Source: Paeniglutamicibacter antarcticus_C
GTDB lineage: Bacteria; Actinomycetota; Actinomycetes; Actinomycetales; Micrococcaceae
DNA length: 64,000 nt
NCBI RefSeq assembly: GCF_039544305.1
Contig: NZ_BAABLK010000012.1
Coordinates: 1-64,000, forward strand
Direction: 5' to 3'
This document shows positions 40,972 through 50,539 of the stretch, piece by piece. Within the stretch, counting starts at the first letter, position 1. Each line of letters begins with the position of its first letter. The notes below the pieces were generated by a model. That model was not told the DNA's origin. It did no database searches and saw only the letters and a program-made list of their open reading frames with translations. The position numbers were made by a program, and so were the translations under genes.

Positions 40972-42801
40972 TTAGGCGTCCAGGCGTTCCTTGAGGCCAT
41001 CCAACTCTGCACGCAACGAAGCAGGCAGGGCATCACCGAACTTGGCGTACCACTGCTCGATGCTGGCCAGCTCTGGGATCCATTCCTCCGGGTTCACGGC
41101 AGTCGCAGCCTCCATGTCGGCCGGGCTCACGTCCAAGCCGGTCAAATCAAGCGAGCCCTCGGCTGGAACGAAGCCAATCGGCGTCTCGACGGCTTCTGCC
41201 TTGCCTTCGATCCGCTCAATGGCCCACTTCAGCACGCGAGAGTTCTCCCCGAAGCCTGGCCACGCGATTGCGCCTTCGGCATTGCGGCGGAACCAGTTGA
41301 CCAAGAAAATCTTGGGCAAGCGCTCCGGGCTGGCCTTGGACTCGATCGAATCCCAATGCTTCAGGTAGTCGCCGGCGTTGTACCCAATGAACGGGAGCAT
41401 GGCCATCGGGTCGCGGCGAACCACGCCTACGGCACCCGAGGCTGCTGCGGTCGTTTCCGAAGACAGGGTCGAACCCATGAAGATGCCGTTGGTCCAGCTC
41501 CGGGACTGGGTCACCAAGGGAATAGTGGTCTTGCGGCGGCCGCCGAAGAAGATCGCATGGATCTCGATGCCGTCCGGGCTGTAGTATTCCTTGGCGAGCA
41601 TGTCGACCTGGTCGATCGGAGTGCAGAAGCGCGAGTTCGGGTGCGCTGCCTTGCGTCCGGAATCCGGGGTCCAGGATTCACCTAACCAGTCGGTGAGGTG
41701 CGCCGGGGCCTCATCCGTCATCCCCTCCCACCAAACCCCGCCTTCGTCTGTCAGCGCGACGTTGGTGAAGATGGAGTTGCCCTTGACGATGGCACGCATG
41801 GCATTGGGGTTGGTGGACCAGCCGGTGCCCGGTGCAACTCCGAAGAGGCCGTACTCCGGATTGACGCCACGAAGCTCGCCCTCCTTGCCGATGCGCATCC
41901 AGTTGATGTCATCGCCCAGGGTCTCGGCTTTCCAGCCTTCAATGGTCGGTTCAAGCAGGGCGAGGTTGGTCTTGCCGCAAGCCGACGGGAAAGCCGCTGC
42001 CACGTTGTAACTCTTGCCCTCCGGGTTCGTGAGCTTGAGGATGAGCATGTGCTCCGCCAGCCAGCCTTCATCGCGAGCCATCACCGAGGCAATGCGCAGC
42101 GCGTAGCATTTCTTGCCCAACAAGGCGTTTCCGCCGTAGCCCGAACCGTAGGACCAGATGGAGCGCTCTTCGGGGAAGTGCACGATCCACTTGTCTTCGT
42201 TGCAGGGCCAGGCGACATCTTCGGCGCCCGGCTCCAACGGTGAACCGACGGTATGGACCGCAGGAACGAAGAATGCGTTCTCGGCCTCGATCTTGCGCAA
42301 GACCTTGTTGCCGATCAGTGCCATGATTCGCATGGATGCAACGACGTAGGCGGAGTCGGTAACCTCAACTCCGTACTGCGGGTGCTCGGCGTCGAGCGGA
42401 CCCATCACGAACGGAATGACGTACATGGTGCGGCCACGCATGGCGCCGTCGAAAAGCTCGTTGAGCTTTTCCTTCATCTTGGATGGATCCATCCAGTTAT
42501 TGGTGAAACCAGCATCCTTCTCGTTTTCCGAGCAGATGAACGTGCGCTCCTCGACACGCGCCACGTCCTTGGGATCGGAGAATGCCGCGAAGGAATTCGG
42601 GAATGAAGGATCCGTGAGCTTCTTCAGCGTGCCGGCTTCAACGAGTTCGGCGGTCAGGCGGTCGTTCTCCTCCTGCGTGCCATCCACCCAATAGACGTTG
42701 TCGGGCTTCGTCAGTTCCGCGACGTCCTGCACCCAGGCCGCAAGCTCTGCGTGCGTTGTCGGTGCTGCGTCGATGACCTTCTGGTCCGAGCCCTCGCTCA
42801 T
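40972..42801 (-). CDS. pckG: Phosphoenolpyruvate carboxykinase (GTP)
   Basis: 609 residues, the usual length of the GTP-dependent enzyme that turns oxaloacetate into PEP at the start of gluconeogenesis. The P-loop with catalytic Cys is FPSACGKTNLALL; GDDINWMR carries the metal-binding Asp; FFGGRRKTTIPLV and the guanine-binding FLVNWFRR follow. Of three nearby in-frame ATGs, 42801 is chosen because GGAGGG lies 7 nt before it. A Crp/GlxR-like box lies about 70 bp upstream. Confidence 0.95.
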   Translation of the reverse strand: MSEGSDQKVIDAAPTTHAELAAWVQDVAELTKPDNVYWVDGTQEENDRLTAELVEAGTLKKLTDPSFPNSFAAFSDPKDVARVEERTFICSENEKDAGFTNNWMDPSKMKEKLNELFDGAMRGRTMYVIPFVMGPLDAEHPQYGVEVTDSAYVVASMRIMALIGNKVLRKIEAENAFFVPAVHTVGSPLEPGAEDVAWPCNEDKWIVHFPEERSIWSYGSGYGGNALLGKKCYALRIASVMARDEGWLAEHMLILKLTNPEGKSYNVAAAFPSACGKTNLALLEPTIEGWKAETLGDDINWMRIGKEGELRGVNPEYGLFGVAPGTGWSTNPNAMRAIVKGNSIFTNVALTDEGGVWWEGMTDEAPAHLTDWLGESWTPDSGRKAAHPNSRFCTPIDQVDMLAKEYYSPDGIEIHAIFFGGRRKTTIPLVTQSRSWTNGIFMGSTLSSETTAAASGAVGVVRRDPMAMLPFIGYNAGDYLKHWDSIESKASPERLPKIFLVNWFRRNAEGAIAWPGFGENSRVLKWAIERIEGKAEAVETPIGFVPAEGSLDLTGLDVSPADMEAATAVNPEEWIPELASIEQWYAKFGDALPASLRAELDGLKERLDA

Positions 42802-43037
42802 GTCCATTCCCTCCATTGGGCTGAATTTGCAATAATTCGATGCTATGGCGCCGCTCCATCTAACCTGTGTGACCCAGGTCGCAAAGAATCTTCGAATTCA
42901 GTTCTTCCTCGGTGAAAACCGCGCCGTTGCGGCCTTCGTAGGGCTCCAGTCAACCACATAAGTGATGAAGGACACGTAGACCGGTCTACATCCAAATGGA
43001 TAACTTCGGACTATGCCACCAGCAAGCACGGCTAATT

Positions 43038-43059
43038 TTGTGTCAAACGCATTCGCCTG

Positions 43060-43065
<6 letters not shown>
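43038..43065 (+). promoter_or_regulatory. Promoter of tRNA-Arg copy 1
   Basis: -35 TTGTGT (43038-43043), 16-nt spacer, -10 TATAGT (43060-43065). Confidence 0.6.
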
Positions 43066-43184
<119 letters not shown>

Positions 43185-43190
43185 AAGATG

Positions 43191-43215
43191 AAAGCCACGA
43201 GAAATCGTGGCTTTT
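43191..43215 (+). terminator. Terminator of tRNA-Arg copy 1
   Basis: AAAGCCACGA (43191-43200), loop GAAA, TCGTGGCTTTT (43205-43215). Confidence 0.8.
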
Positions 43216-43277
43216 CTCGTTCCGCCGGGATATAGCCTGGCCGCTTCCACCTCGCGTTGAGCAGACTGCTCAGTGCG

Positions 43278-44374
43278 TCAAGCAAGGGCTACGGAGCCCA
43301 GCGTCGCCCAAGCCGGAATTCCCCCGGTCAGCAGGCAAGCTGTCGCCGGAAGAATCGCGCCCGCCGCAAACAAGAGCGCCACCCGGCCTGGCCGTCGCCC
43401 CAGCCGCAGCCCGATCAGGGCGTTGGAAAGGTAGAAGCCGGCCACTCCCGCCCCAAGCAGCAAGCGCGCAGCTCCGCCCAGGGGTGTCCCCGCGCCCTCC
43501 ACCGCGATGCCGATGGAGGACGCGATGAGGGTAAGGGCCAGCACGGTGATGAAGGGGGAAATACATGACCACGTCCCTCATGGCTCCATAGGACCGAGCG
43601 TTCCGGGCCGCAGCAAGCCCGGACTCCGTGATGGGAGCCGCCCACCGGAAGAACGCCCTCGCCAGCAAGGCCCAGGAAACGAAACCGAACATCGCCGAGG
43701 TCGCACCTCCAATGGGTGGATGCTCCGCAAGGCCCGTCACGCTGAGATAGAAGGCTTCGCCGATCACGACCACGACACACAACCCGATGCGCTCAAGCAA
43801 ATGCGAGATGGAGACCTGCTCATAGATCTCGACGGCAAAGCCGCAACGAAGCACCAACAGGAGCATTTCGAGAATAACGGCCACCACCCACAACAGGTAG
43901 CGGTAGGGACTCTCCCGGAAAATCAAGCCGAGACACAACGCCGCCGCCGCGAGGTTTTAATCCCAGTGGACGCCACGGGGAAACCGACACCGCCCGTGTC
44001 ACAAACGGGAAGAGCCACATGGCCAAAAGCACGATACGGACCCAGGCGGCGCCAACAGCGTACAACCACGCGTATTCCTCGATACCGCCGGGCATGGCCG
44101 CGACGACAAGCACGCCCATGGATGAATAGCGTCGGCCATAGAGATTGTTGGTGACCATCAGGTTGATCCAGGCCCACCACAGCGGAAAGAACAGGAGCAT
44201 GAATGCGCCGACTGCCCCTAATCCGGTGTCTCCTTCGAGGGTTTCCGCGGAGACGGCAATAACGACAACAAAGACCAGGTCGAAGAACAGCTCGTACCAG
44301 TCCACCGGCCGGTGGTCCCGTCCGGGCTGTGCCGGAACAGGTATCCCTGGCGAGGCAGGATTGGCGACTGTCAT
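43278..44374 (-). pseudogene. ltrA: Low temperature requirement protein A (LtrA), frameshifted
   Basis: The product would be about 365 residues of the polytopic LtrA family. N-terminal part: HRPVDWYELFFDLVFVVVIAV, a hallmark, from ATG at 44374 with GAGGGAG upstream. After a GCC-repeat (43939-43951) the frame shifts by +1 and continues LCLGLIFRESPYRYLLWV, VSISHLLERIGLCVVVVIGEAF. After a five-G tract (43554-43558) a second +1 shift leads to VLALTLIASSIG and the end SVALA. Both shifts lie in simple tracts, so sequencing error is possible, but two in one gene favours decay. It sits between the two tRNA-Arg copies. Confidence 0.78.
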
Positions 44375-44630
44375 CGTTCCGCTCCCTCGTTGCACTTGCG
44401 CGGCCGGGACACAGGGGACTTCGGAAGGATCACTCCGAGTTGCCGACCTTGGTCTTTCAATTATCGGCGCGACAGGTCGCCCCGTGCTAGGTGCCCGGCG
44501 GGTTTGCTTCGAGGCCAGTTCCTGCGTGGCCCACTGGCATCGGGTACCGGGGCCCGCGGCAACGGAACTCCGTTGGAGTGAGATGGGGCACGGTACGTAT
44601 TTTTGGATCGACCGGAGGGCAAATCATATG

Positions 44631-44755
<125 letters not shown>

Positions 44756-44758
44756 TTG

Positions 44759-44794
44759 GTCAAGAGCCGCAATCGAAAGATTGTAGCTCTTGAC
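44759..44794 (+). terminator. Terminator of tRNA-Arg copy 2
   Basis: GTCAAGAGC and GCTCTTGAC (44759-44767, 44786-44794) form the outer stem around an inner CAATC/GATTG stem, followed by GTTTC. Confidence 0.75.
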
Positions 44795-44815
44795 GTTTCT
44801 GCTTGGGCCACAGTT

Positions 44816-45592
44816 TCAAGACCGGCCATTCCCAGTTTCCAGTGCTGCCACCGATTCCTCGACGGCAGCCAGCACCAGGGGTTGGCGCAGCGTACGGAAG
44901 TGTCCAGATAGCGGGAGCCGGAGGTTCTTGGCCCCGGCGAGCGCGCTGCCCCCGGGTATGTGTGGGTCGAACTGCGCAAAGATGGAAATTATTCGGTCAT
45001 TCGCTTCCTGCTGGGCCTGAAGCGACAGCAGCACCGCATCCCGGGGAGAGAACTGGCGCAGCGTGCGGGAGAACAGGAACTTGGCATAGGCCGATCCTGC
45101 AAATGGTGTCCCCACGGCCACCATCCCCAGGATCCGGGGGACCAAGGGCTCGGTTGAACCGTTGTTCACGGGCAGCAACCCATCGAGCATCGCGTGCTTC
45201 CCGATCAGCCCGCCCTTGCTGTGTGCGAGCAACACGCATTCCCGGACCCCGTGAATCCGGCTCAGTTCCTCCAGCCGCTGCCGCACAAGCCGCGCGGATT
45301 CGGGAACGGGGCGTTTGTTGAATCCCAGTCCCGGAACCGTGTAGACGCGGTACCCGCCATCAACGAGGCGCTGGGCCGCGGGTTCCAGGAACAACCAGGT
45401 TTCGTAGACCCCTGGAAGCAGTACGACGGCCGGGCGCGACGACTCCCCAGCCTCGTAGTTCCCCGGGGGACGGCGACGGAGCACCGAGACCACCTGTCGC
45501 CATCCGGCATAGAGGTAGTCCAGCGCCCACCACCAGGGCCGCGCGAGTTGGCTCATCCGGTTCCCGTGTTCGGCGCATTCCTCGACCCCCAT
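44816..45592 (-). CDS. Alpha/beta-hydrolase, lipase/esterase-like
   Basis: 258 residues. LLPGVYETWLF supplies the oxyanion region, AHSKGGLIGK the nucleophile Ser (Gly-to-Ala in the first elbow position, as in many lipases), and SGHFRTL near the end the His. A PHIP segment probably precedes the catalytic acid. The N-terminal 30 residues contain a Trp-rich stretch (RPWWWALDYLYAGWRQ) that could touch membrane. The ATG at 45592 abuts the lactonase stop (TAA ATG); an in-frame ATG 36 nt later is a possible start. Substrate unknown. Confidence 0.78.
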   Translation of the reverse strand: MGVEECAEHGNRMSQLARPWWWALDYLYAGWRQVVSVLRRRPPGNYEAGESSRPAVVLLPGVYETWLFLEPAAQRLVDGGYRVYTVPGLGFNKRPVPESARLVRQRLEELSRIHGVRECVLLAHSKGGLIGKHAMLDGLLPVNNGSTEPLVPRILGMVAVGTPFAGSAYAKFLFSRTLRQFSPRDAVLLSLQAQQEANDRIISIFAQFDPHIPGGSALAGAKNLRLPLSGHFRTLRQPLVLAAVEESVAALETGNGRS

Positions 45593-46621
45593 TTATCGAC
45601 CGGCCACCTGGGCTGCGATGCAGGTTGGGCTGTCAATGGCCAGGGATCCAAGGCGTTTGCTGGGCAACCCGTCCTGGCGGTCCATCCCTAGGACCTGGAT
45701 GGTGTTTGAAAGCTGGTTGGCCACCAAAAGGGAGCTTCCTACCTGTAAGTGGTGTCGCGGCCACTCTCCCTCGCACGGGGCGCTGCCCAAGACCAAAGGC
45801 CTCCCGGCGTTCAACCCGAGCACCACCACGACCCGGGCGCCACGCACCCCGACGTAGAGCCTGTTGGTGTTCGGGTCCAGGGAGATCTCCGCGGGGAAAT
45901 GCTCGCCGGCAAAAATCGCTTCGCCAAGGCCAGTGCGTGAAACTTCCCTGTATATGCCTGTCAAATCGGCTTGGAGGGCCACGACCTCGGCACCGTGCTC
46001 CGTCACCACGTAGATCAAACCCGAGGGGTGTTCCACAAGGTGGCGAGGGCCGTCCCCCTTGCGCAAGGCGATTTGTTGGCGAAGCCGCAACTCCCCTGCG
46101 TCCAAGTCCCAGACCCGCAGTGAGTCATGGCCCAAATCGGTGGTGATGATCCGGCCCGATCGCAACACGGTGCTCTGGTGTGAACGCGAGGCGCGCGCGT
46201 CATGCCCCGGAACGGCAAAGGGATCCTTCGAGGCCGGGGCCACGGCCGGTTTGGCCAGGGATCCGTCTGGGTTGACGGGGAAGGCCAACACCCGCCCGTC
46301 GCCGTAGCAGCTGGCGATAAGCGGGCCCGCGCTGCCCGCAACGGTCAGGTGGCATACCAGGTCTCCGGCGGGCACCGGCTTGCCCAACAGCTCGAGTCGG
46401 TCGTAGTCGATGATGGCATAGGCGGCGACCTCGCCCCGGGGTTCAAGCGCCGCATAGATCACCGGCAGCTTCGGGTGGGTGGCGATCCACGACGGCGAAT
46501 CCGCATGGTGGGCAAGCCCCAGGTCCCGCAGGACGCCGTTGCTGATTTCCACTGCTCGGATGCCCAGGCTCGCACCGCCACCGTCCGGCGAGTATCCGCC
46601 AACCCAAAACTTCTTGTCCAT
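45593..46621 (-). CDS. Lactonase-family seven-bladed beta-propeller protein
   Basis: 342 residues of the YkgB/Pgl-type propeller. Recognisable blade motifs are WVGGYSPDGGG at the start, ADSPSWIATHP, LVCHLTVAG, GPRHLVEHPSGLIYVVTE and FPAEISLDPNTNRLYVGVRG, with WPRHHLQVG near the end. Enzymes of this family hydrolyse 6-phosphogluconolactone, but many paralogues act on other or unknown substrates, and no pentose-phosphate gene is nearby. Directly followed by the hydrolase without a gap, hence one operon. AGGA lies 8 nt before the ATG at 46621. Confidence 0.85.
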   Translation of the reverse strand: MDKKFWVGGYSPDGGGASLGIRAVEISNGVLRDLGLAHHADSPSWIATHPKLPVIYAALEPRGEVAAYAIIDYDRLELLGKPVPAGDLVCHLTVAGSAGPLIASCYGDGRVLAFPVNPDGSLAKPAVAPASKDPFAVPGHDARASRSHQSTVLRSGRIITTDLGHDSLRVWDLDAGELRLRQQIALRKGDGPRHLVEHPSGLIYVVTEHGAEVVALQADLTGIYREVSRTGLGEAIFAGEHFPAEISLDPNTNRLYVGVRGARVVVVLGLNAGRPLVLGSAPCEGEWPRHHLQVGSSLLVANQLSNTIQVLGMDRQDGLPSKRLGSLAIDSPTCIAAQVAGR

Positions 46622-46745
46622 GCATCAATCCTGCCTCGTCAACCGGCACCCATGCCCCTCGGTGCCAAAATGATGTCCGATCGTGTTGTTATGTATCCCT
46701 AGCCGGAGTCATTCACGTGTCCGATCCGATGATCGCACTATTTGC

Positions 46746-46759
46746 ACTGACTGGTCAGT
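46746..46759. promoter_or_regulatory. Predicted TetR operator
   Basis: Perfect 14-bp palindrome ACTGACTGGTCAGT, immediately before a TATGAT -10-like hexamer (46760-46765 region) and 19 bp before the ATPase-like gene. The operon's third gene is a TetR regulator. Confidence 0.6.
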
Positions 46760-46777
46760 ATGATTTAGAATCAATGT

Positions 46778-47593
46778 GTGCTCATCGCCGATAACCTGGC
46801 TATTGCCGGACGCCACCTGCCTCTGTTGGAACCAACAAGCCTCGCCGTCGCGCGCGGCGAACTCCTGCTGGTCCAGGCCGAACCCCAACCCACCCGCACT
46901 GCGCTGTCCCTGGCGCTCAGCGCGCGCATGGTCCCGGGCAGGGGCACGGTGAGCTGGTCGGGAATCCCCGCGACCCGTTCGGTGAGGCTGATCAGCGCAC
47001 TGGTCGACTCCCCGGAAATCAACGAACCCGAGGCGCACCTGAAGGTCCGCGACCTGGTGGCAGAGGACCTTGCACTGCAGCCGGGGCCGATCTGGCGACG
47101 CAGCGGCATCGACGCCTGGATGAAAAAGCACCGCATGGACGACCTGGCCAATGAATGGCTCGACGCCATCGAACCGATCCAGCGTCTCACGTTGCTTACC
47201 CACCTGGCTCTTGAGGACCGCGGCATCGAGCTACTGGTCTTCGACTCCCCCGACCGCCACGGCATCCCCGAGGACCAATGGTTCTGGTACCTGGACTCAG
47301 TGGCCACCGGACGCCGCGCCCCGGCCGTGGTGGCCGTGGTCCAACGCATCCCGGAGAACTGGACCGGTCCCACCGCCTACGCGGGCCAGGTGCAGCAGAA
47401 GCTTGCCGTGGCCGCAGCCCTTCCCCCGGCAATCGACCTCGAGACAACGGCAGAGGCACCCGAGGCAACGCCGGAGGCAGCAGGGGAACCCGCACCCGAC
47501 TCAAGACTCCAGGAGCGCAGCATCGAACCGACGCCCGCCACCGGGCCGGCGGAACCCGCCACGCCTCTTAACGCACCGAAGGAACTTTCATGA
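46778..47593 (+). CDS. Degenerate ABC-type ATPase-like protein
   Basis: 271 residues with the outline of an ABC ATP-binding domain. The usual Walker A position reads LVQAEPQPTRTALSLAL, lacking the G-x-G-K-S/T loop; the signature region reads DAIEPIQRLTLLTHLAL instead of LSGGQ; Walker B is LLVFDSPDRHGI without the catalytic Glu. ATP hydrolysis is therefore unlikely. The last 60 residues are Pro/Ala/Glu-rich. The start is GTG at 46778. It overlaps the YhgE gene by 4 nt (ATGA). It probably serves as a partner or scaffold of that membrane protein. Confidence 0.68.
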   Translation: MLIADNLAIAGRHLPLLEPTSLAVARGELLLVQAEPQPTRTALSLALSARMVPGRGTVSWSGIPATRSVRLISALVDSPEINEPEAHLKVRDLVAEDLALQPGPIWRRSGIDAWMKKHRMDDLANEWLDAIEPIQRLTLLTHLALEDRGIELLVFDSPDRHGIPEDQWFWYLDSVATGRRAPAVVAVVQRIPENWTGPTAYAGQVQQKLAVAAALPPAIDLETTAEAPEATPEAAGEPAPDSRLQERSIEPTPATGPAEPATPLNAPKELS

Positions 47594-49908
47594 CCACGTT
47601 GCGCCTCGCCCTCTCCGAACTCAAGCGCATGACCTCCGGGCGCCTGCCACGGCTGGCCATCATCGCCTTGTGCATGGTCCCACTGCTCTACGGCTCCCTG
47701 TACCTCTACGCCAACTGGGATCCCTACGCCCACCTGAACAACGTCAAGGCAGCCATCGTGAACCTCGACGAAGGCTCGTCCAAGGACGGCACGGAACTGC
47801 GGGTCGGCGACGACGTGACCAAGGAACTGCTCGAGGACGGCACGTTCGGCTGGTCCGTTCTCACCTCGGATGCCGAAGCCAGCGCCGGGGTTGCCAGCGG
47901 AGACTATGCGTTCTCCATGACCATCCCCAAGGACTTCTCCAAGAACCTCGCTTCCCCGGGCGATTTCGAGAAAGCCAAGCAGGCGATCCTGAAGATCACC
48001 ACCAACGACGCCAACAACTACATGGTCGGCACCTTCGCCGACAAGCTCGCTGGCCAGGTGCACAACACCGTGGCAAAGGAGGTTGGCACCCAGACGGCCG
48101 ACGCACTGCTGACCGGGTTCTCGCAGATCCATACCAACATGGCCAAGGCAGCCGACGGCGCCGGTGAATTGCATACCGGAACCGTGAAGCTATCCGACGG
48201 CGTCACCACCCTGGGCGACGGAGTAAACACGCTCAAGGACGGCAGCACCAAGCTCAACACCGGAGCCGGCGACCTCAGCGCCGGTGCCGGAACCCTGCAC
48301 GAGGGAACCGGCACCTTGGTGGATGGCCAGAAGAAGCTGGCCGCCGGCGCCGACAAGCTCGCCGGCGGTGCGGGCACGCTGGCCGGGGGTGCCAAGGACC
48401 TCAGCGCCGGGCTGGACGAGCTCAAGTCCAAGACCGCCGCCCTGCCGGCAAAGACCAAGCAGCTCGACAGCGGTGCGCAAAAGGCCGCCGATGCCTCCAA
48501 GAAGCTCTCCTCCGGCGCCGCTGAGGTCGCGGCGGGCAACAAGGCACTGGACGACAAGGTCAGCCAGGCTGCCGAAACCCTCACCGCACTGGAAAAAGAT
48601 GGCCACAAGCGCATCGATTCCGCCGCGGATGCCTTGGACTCCCGACTTGACGCCTTGGTCAAGGCCAAGATCCTCACCGATTCCGAAGCAGACGCCATCC
48701 GCAAGGACGTCAAGGACGCGGCCGCATCTTCCGGTGTCGCTTCACAGGTCAAGGAGACCAAGGCGCAGCTGGCCACCGCGCAGTCGCAGATTTCCGCGCT
48801 CGCCGACGGCTCGGCCCAGGTGGCGGACGGCGCCAAGGAACTTTCCGGCGGCCTCTCGACGCTCTCGGACGGCACCCGCCAGCTTGCCGGCGCCATGCCG
48901 GCGCTGAAAGACGGCATCTCCTCTGCGGCCTCCGGAGCGAACAAGCTCAACGGCGGAGCCAAGACGCTGGCCGGCGGCGCCAACACCCTGGCTTCTGGCG
49001 AGCAAGATGCCCTGGCCGGCGCAAAGAAGCTCAATTCCGGGGCGGGCACCCTTTCGGCCGGAGCCAACACCCTTCACGACGGAACAGGATCCTTGGTCTC
49101 CGGGGTGAAGGACCTGGGCGCGGGCGTCGGCGACCTGGGTTCGGGGGCCACCGAGCTCCAGGACGGTGCCGGGGAGCTTTCCACCAAGCTGGCCGACGGA
49201 ACGGATGAAGTCCCCAACCCCAATGCCTCCACCCGCGACCAGATCTCCTCGGTCATCGGCGACCCCGTCGACATCACCCGGACCGACCAGGCCAAGGCCA
49301 GCGTGTACGGCGAGGGCCTGGCACCGTTCTTCATGACCCTGGCCATCTGGATCGGCGCCTTCATGCTGGTGCAGATCATGCGGCCCATCACCAAGCGCGC
49401 GCTGGCCTCCAACGCCGCGAACTGGAAGATCGCCATCGGAGGCTGGCTGCCGTTCCTGGGGATCTCCATCGTCCAGGCCTCGATCCTCTACGGTGTTGTC
49501 CTGTTCTGGCTTGGCCTAAGCACTGCCCACCCGTGGTTGACATGGGGATTGTTCCTGCTGGCTTCGATGGCGTTCACCGCCATGATCCAGGGCATCTGTG
49601 CCTTGGCCGGCACTCCCGGCAAGATGGTCGTGCTGGTTCTCATGGTGCTGCAGCTGGTCTCCTCCGGCGGTACCTTCCCCTGGGAAACCACACCGGAGGT
49701 CCTGCACGTGGCACACCGCTGGCTCCCCATGGGACACGTCGTCACCGGCTTGCGCCACCTGATGTACGGTGCCGACCTCAGCGTGCTCGGGCCCATCGTT
49801 GCCGGCCTCATCGGCTACACGATCCTGGGACTTCTCGCCAGCACGGTGGCCGTACGCCTGCACAAGACCTGGACGCTGAAGACACTGCATCCGGAGCTGA
49901 GCGCATGA
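47590..49908 (+). CDS. YhgE/Pip family membrane protein
   Basis: 772 residues. One N-terminal helix (about 22-42) precedes an outer region that begins with AAIVNLDEGSS, the YhgE/Pip hallmark. Residues 180-545 carry many units of the type L-x-x-G-A/S-x-x-L (LxDGxxTLxxGxxxL), a long coiled or beta-solenoid rod. Five or six membrane helices (about 575-765) form an ABC-2-type transporter domain. Relatives include the phage infection protein Pip of Lactococcus and EsaA of type VII secretion. Coupled on both sides by ATGA overlaps to the ATPase-like and TetR genes. Cargo unknown. Confidence 0.85.
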   Translation: MTTLRLALSELKRMTSGRLPRLAIIALCMVPLLYGSLYLYANWDPYAHLNNVKAAIVNLDEGSSKDGTELRVGDDVTKELLEDGTFGWSVLTSDAEASAGVASGDYAFSMTIPKDFSKNLASPGDFEKAKQAILKITTNDANNYMVGTFADKLAGQVHNTVAKEVGTQTADALLTGFSQIHTNMAKAADGAGELHTGTVKLSDGVTTLGDGVNTLKDGSTKLNTGAGDLSAGAGTLHEGTGTLVDGQKKLAAGADKLAGGAGTLAGGAKDLSAGLDELKSKTAALPAKTKQLDSGAQKAADASKKLSSGAAEVAAGNKALDDKVSQAAETLTALEKDGHKRIDSAADALDSRLDALVKAKILTDSEADAIRKDVKDAAASSGVASQVKETKAQLATAQSQISALADGSAQVADGAKELSGGLSTLSDGTRQLAGAMPALKDGISSAASGANKLNGGAKTLAGGANTLASGEQDALAGAKKLNSGAGTLSAGANTLHDGTGSLVSGVKDLGAGVGDLGSGATELQDGAGELSTKLADGTDEVPNPNASTRDQISSVIGDPVDITRTDQAKASVYGEGLAPFFMTLAIWIGAFMLVQIMRPITKRALASNAANWKIAIGGWLPFLGISIVQASILYGVVLFWLGLSTAHPWLTWGLFLLASMAFTAMIQGICALAGTPGKMVVLVLMVLQLVSSGGTFPWETTPEVLHVAHRWLPMGHVVTGLRHLMYGADLSVLGPIVAGLIGYTILGLLASTVAVRLHKTWTLKTLHPELSA

Positions 49909-50513
49909 GCGAGTCCAGCACCCCACGTGCCCGGGTACGGGCGACCGACTCTAAACACCGTCTCTTCGCGGCCTCCATGGAGCTCATCGGCTCGCGCGGC
50001 CACCATGCGGTCAGCGTCGACGAGATCGCCAAGGCTGCCGGGGTCTCCAAGGGAACGGTCTACTACAACTTCGGTTCCAAGTCCGAGCTGATCGGGGAAC
50101 TACTGAACTACGGCATGGCGATCCTGCTCGAGCGTTTCGAAAAGGGAACCCAAGATCCCGACCCGGAAAACGGCCTGCGATTGATGGTGGTCGATGCGCT
50201 GGAGTTCATCGCCGAGTACCCCTCGTTTGCCCAGCTGTGGATCTCCGAGCAGTGGCAGACGGACAGTGAATGGGCATCTCTGCTGGCCACCATGCGCCAC
50301 GAGGTGATTGCCTTGGTGCGCCATTCGCTGGCCAGGATCGCCGCGGCTGGGGACCCTACACCCAGCGAACCGGCGGTGGACCTGGATACGCTGGCCACGG
50401 CGATTTTTGGTGCCTCACTGATCCTGGGACGCGACCGCCTGGTCTTCCATCCCGAACGCAGCGTTGAAAGCTGCGTGCAGGCGGTCATGGCCTTCACCGC
50501 ACCTCTGCGCTGA
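49905..50513 (+). CDS. TetR-family regulator of the YhgE operon
   Basis: 202 residues. The N-terminal helix-turn-helix (about 17-63) reads LFAASMELIGSRGHHAVSVDEIAKAAGVSKGT with VYYNFGSKSELI; the ligand domain (70-200) is helical, with WISEQW and a TetR_C-like FGASLILGRDRLVF. The last gene of a three-gene operon, overlapping its predecessor by ATGA. It likely represses the operon through the palindrome at 46746-46759, an inference from layout. Confidence 0.88.
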   Translation: MSESSTPRARVRATDSKHRLFAASMELIGSRGHHAVSVDEIAKAAGVSKGTVYYNFGSKSELIGELLNYGMAILLERFEKGTQDPDPENGLRLMVVDALEFIAEYPSFAQLWISEQWQTDSEWASLLATMRHEVIALVRHSLARIAAAGDPTPSEPAVDLDTLATAIFGASLILGRDRLVFHPERSVESCVQAVMAFTAPLR

Positions 50514-50539
50514 ACCGCCGGTCCTTGCCCGGCAACTGA

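Noticed and set aside
48130..49200. Tandem DNA repeats in the YhgE gene
   Set aside because: The repetition is at protein level (L-x-x-G units) with diverged codons, not a DNA repeat or CRISPR-like array.
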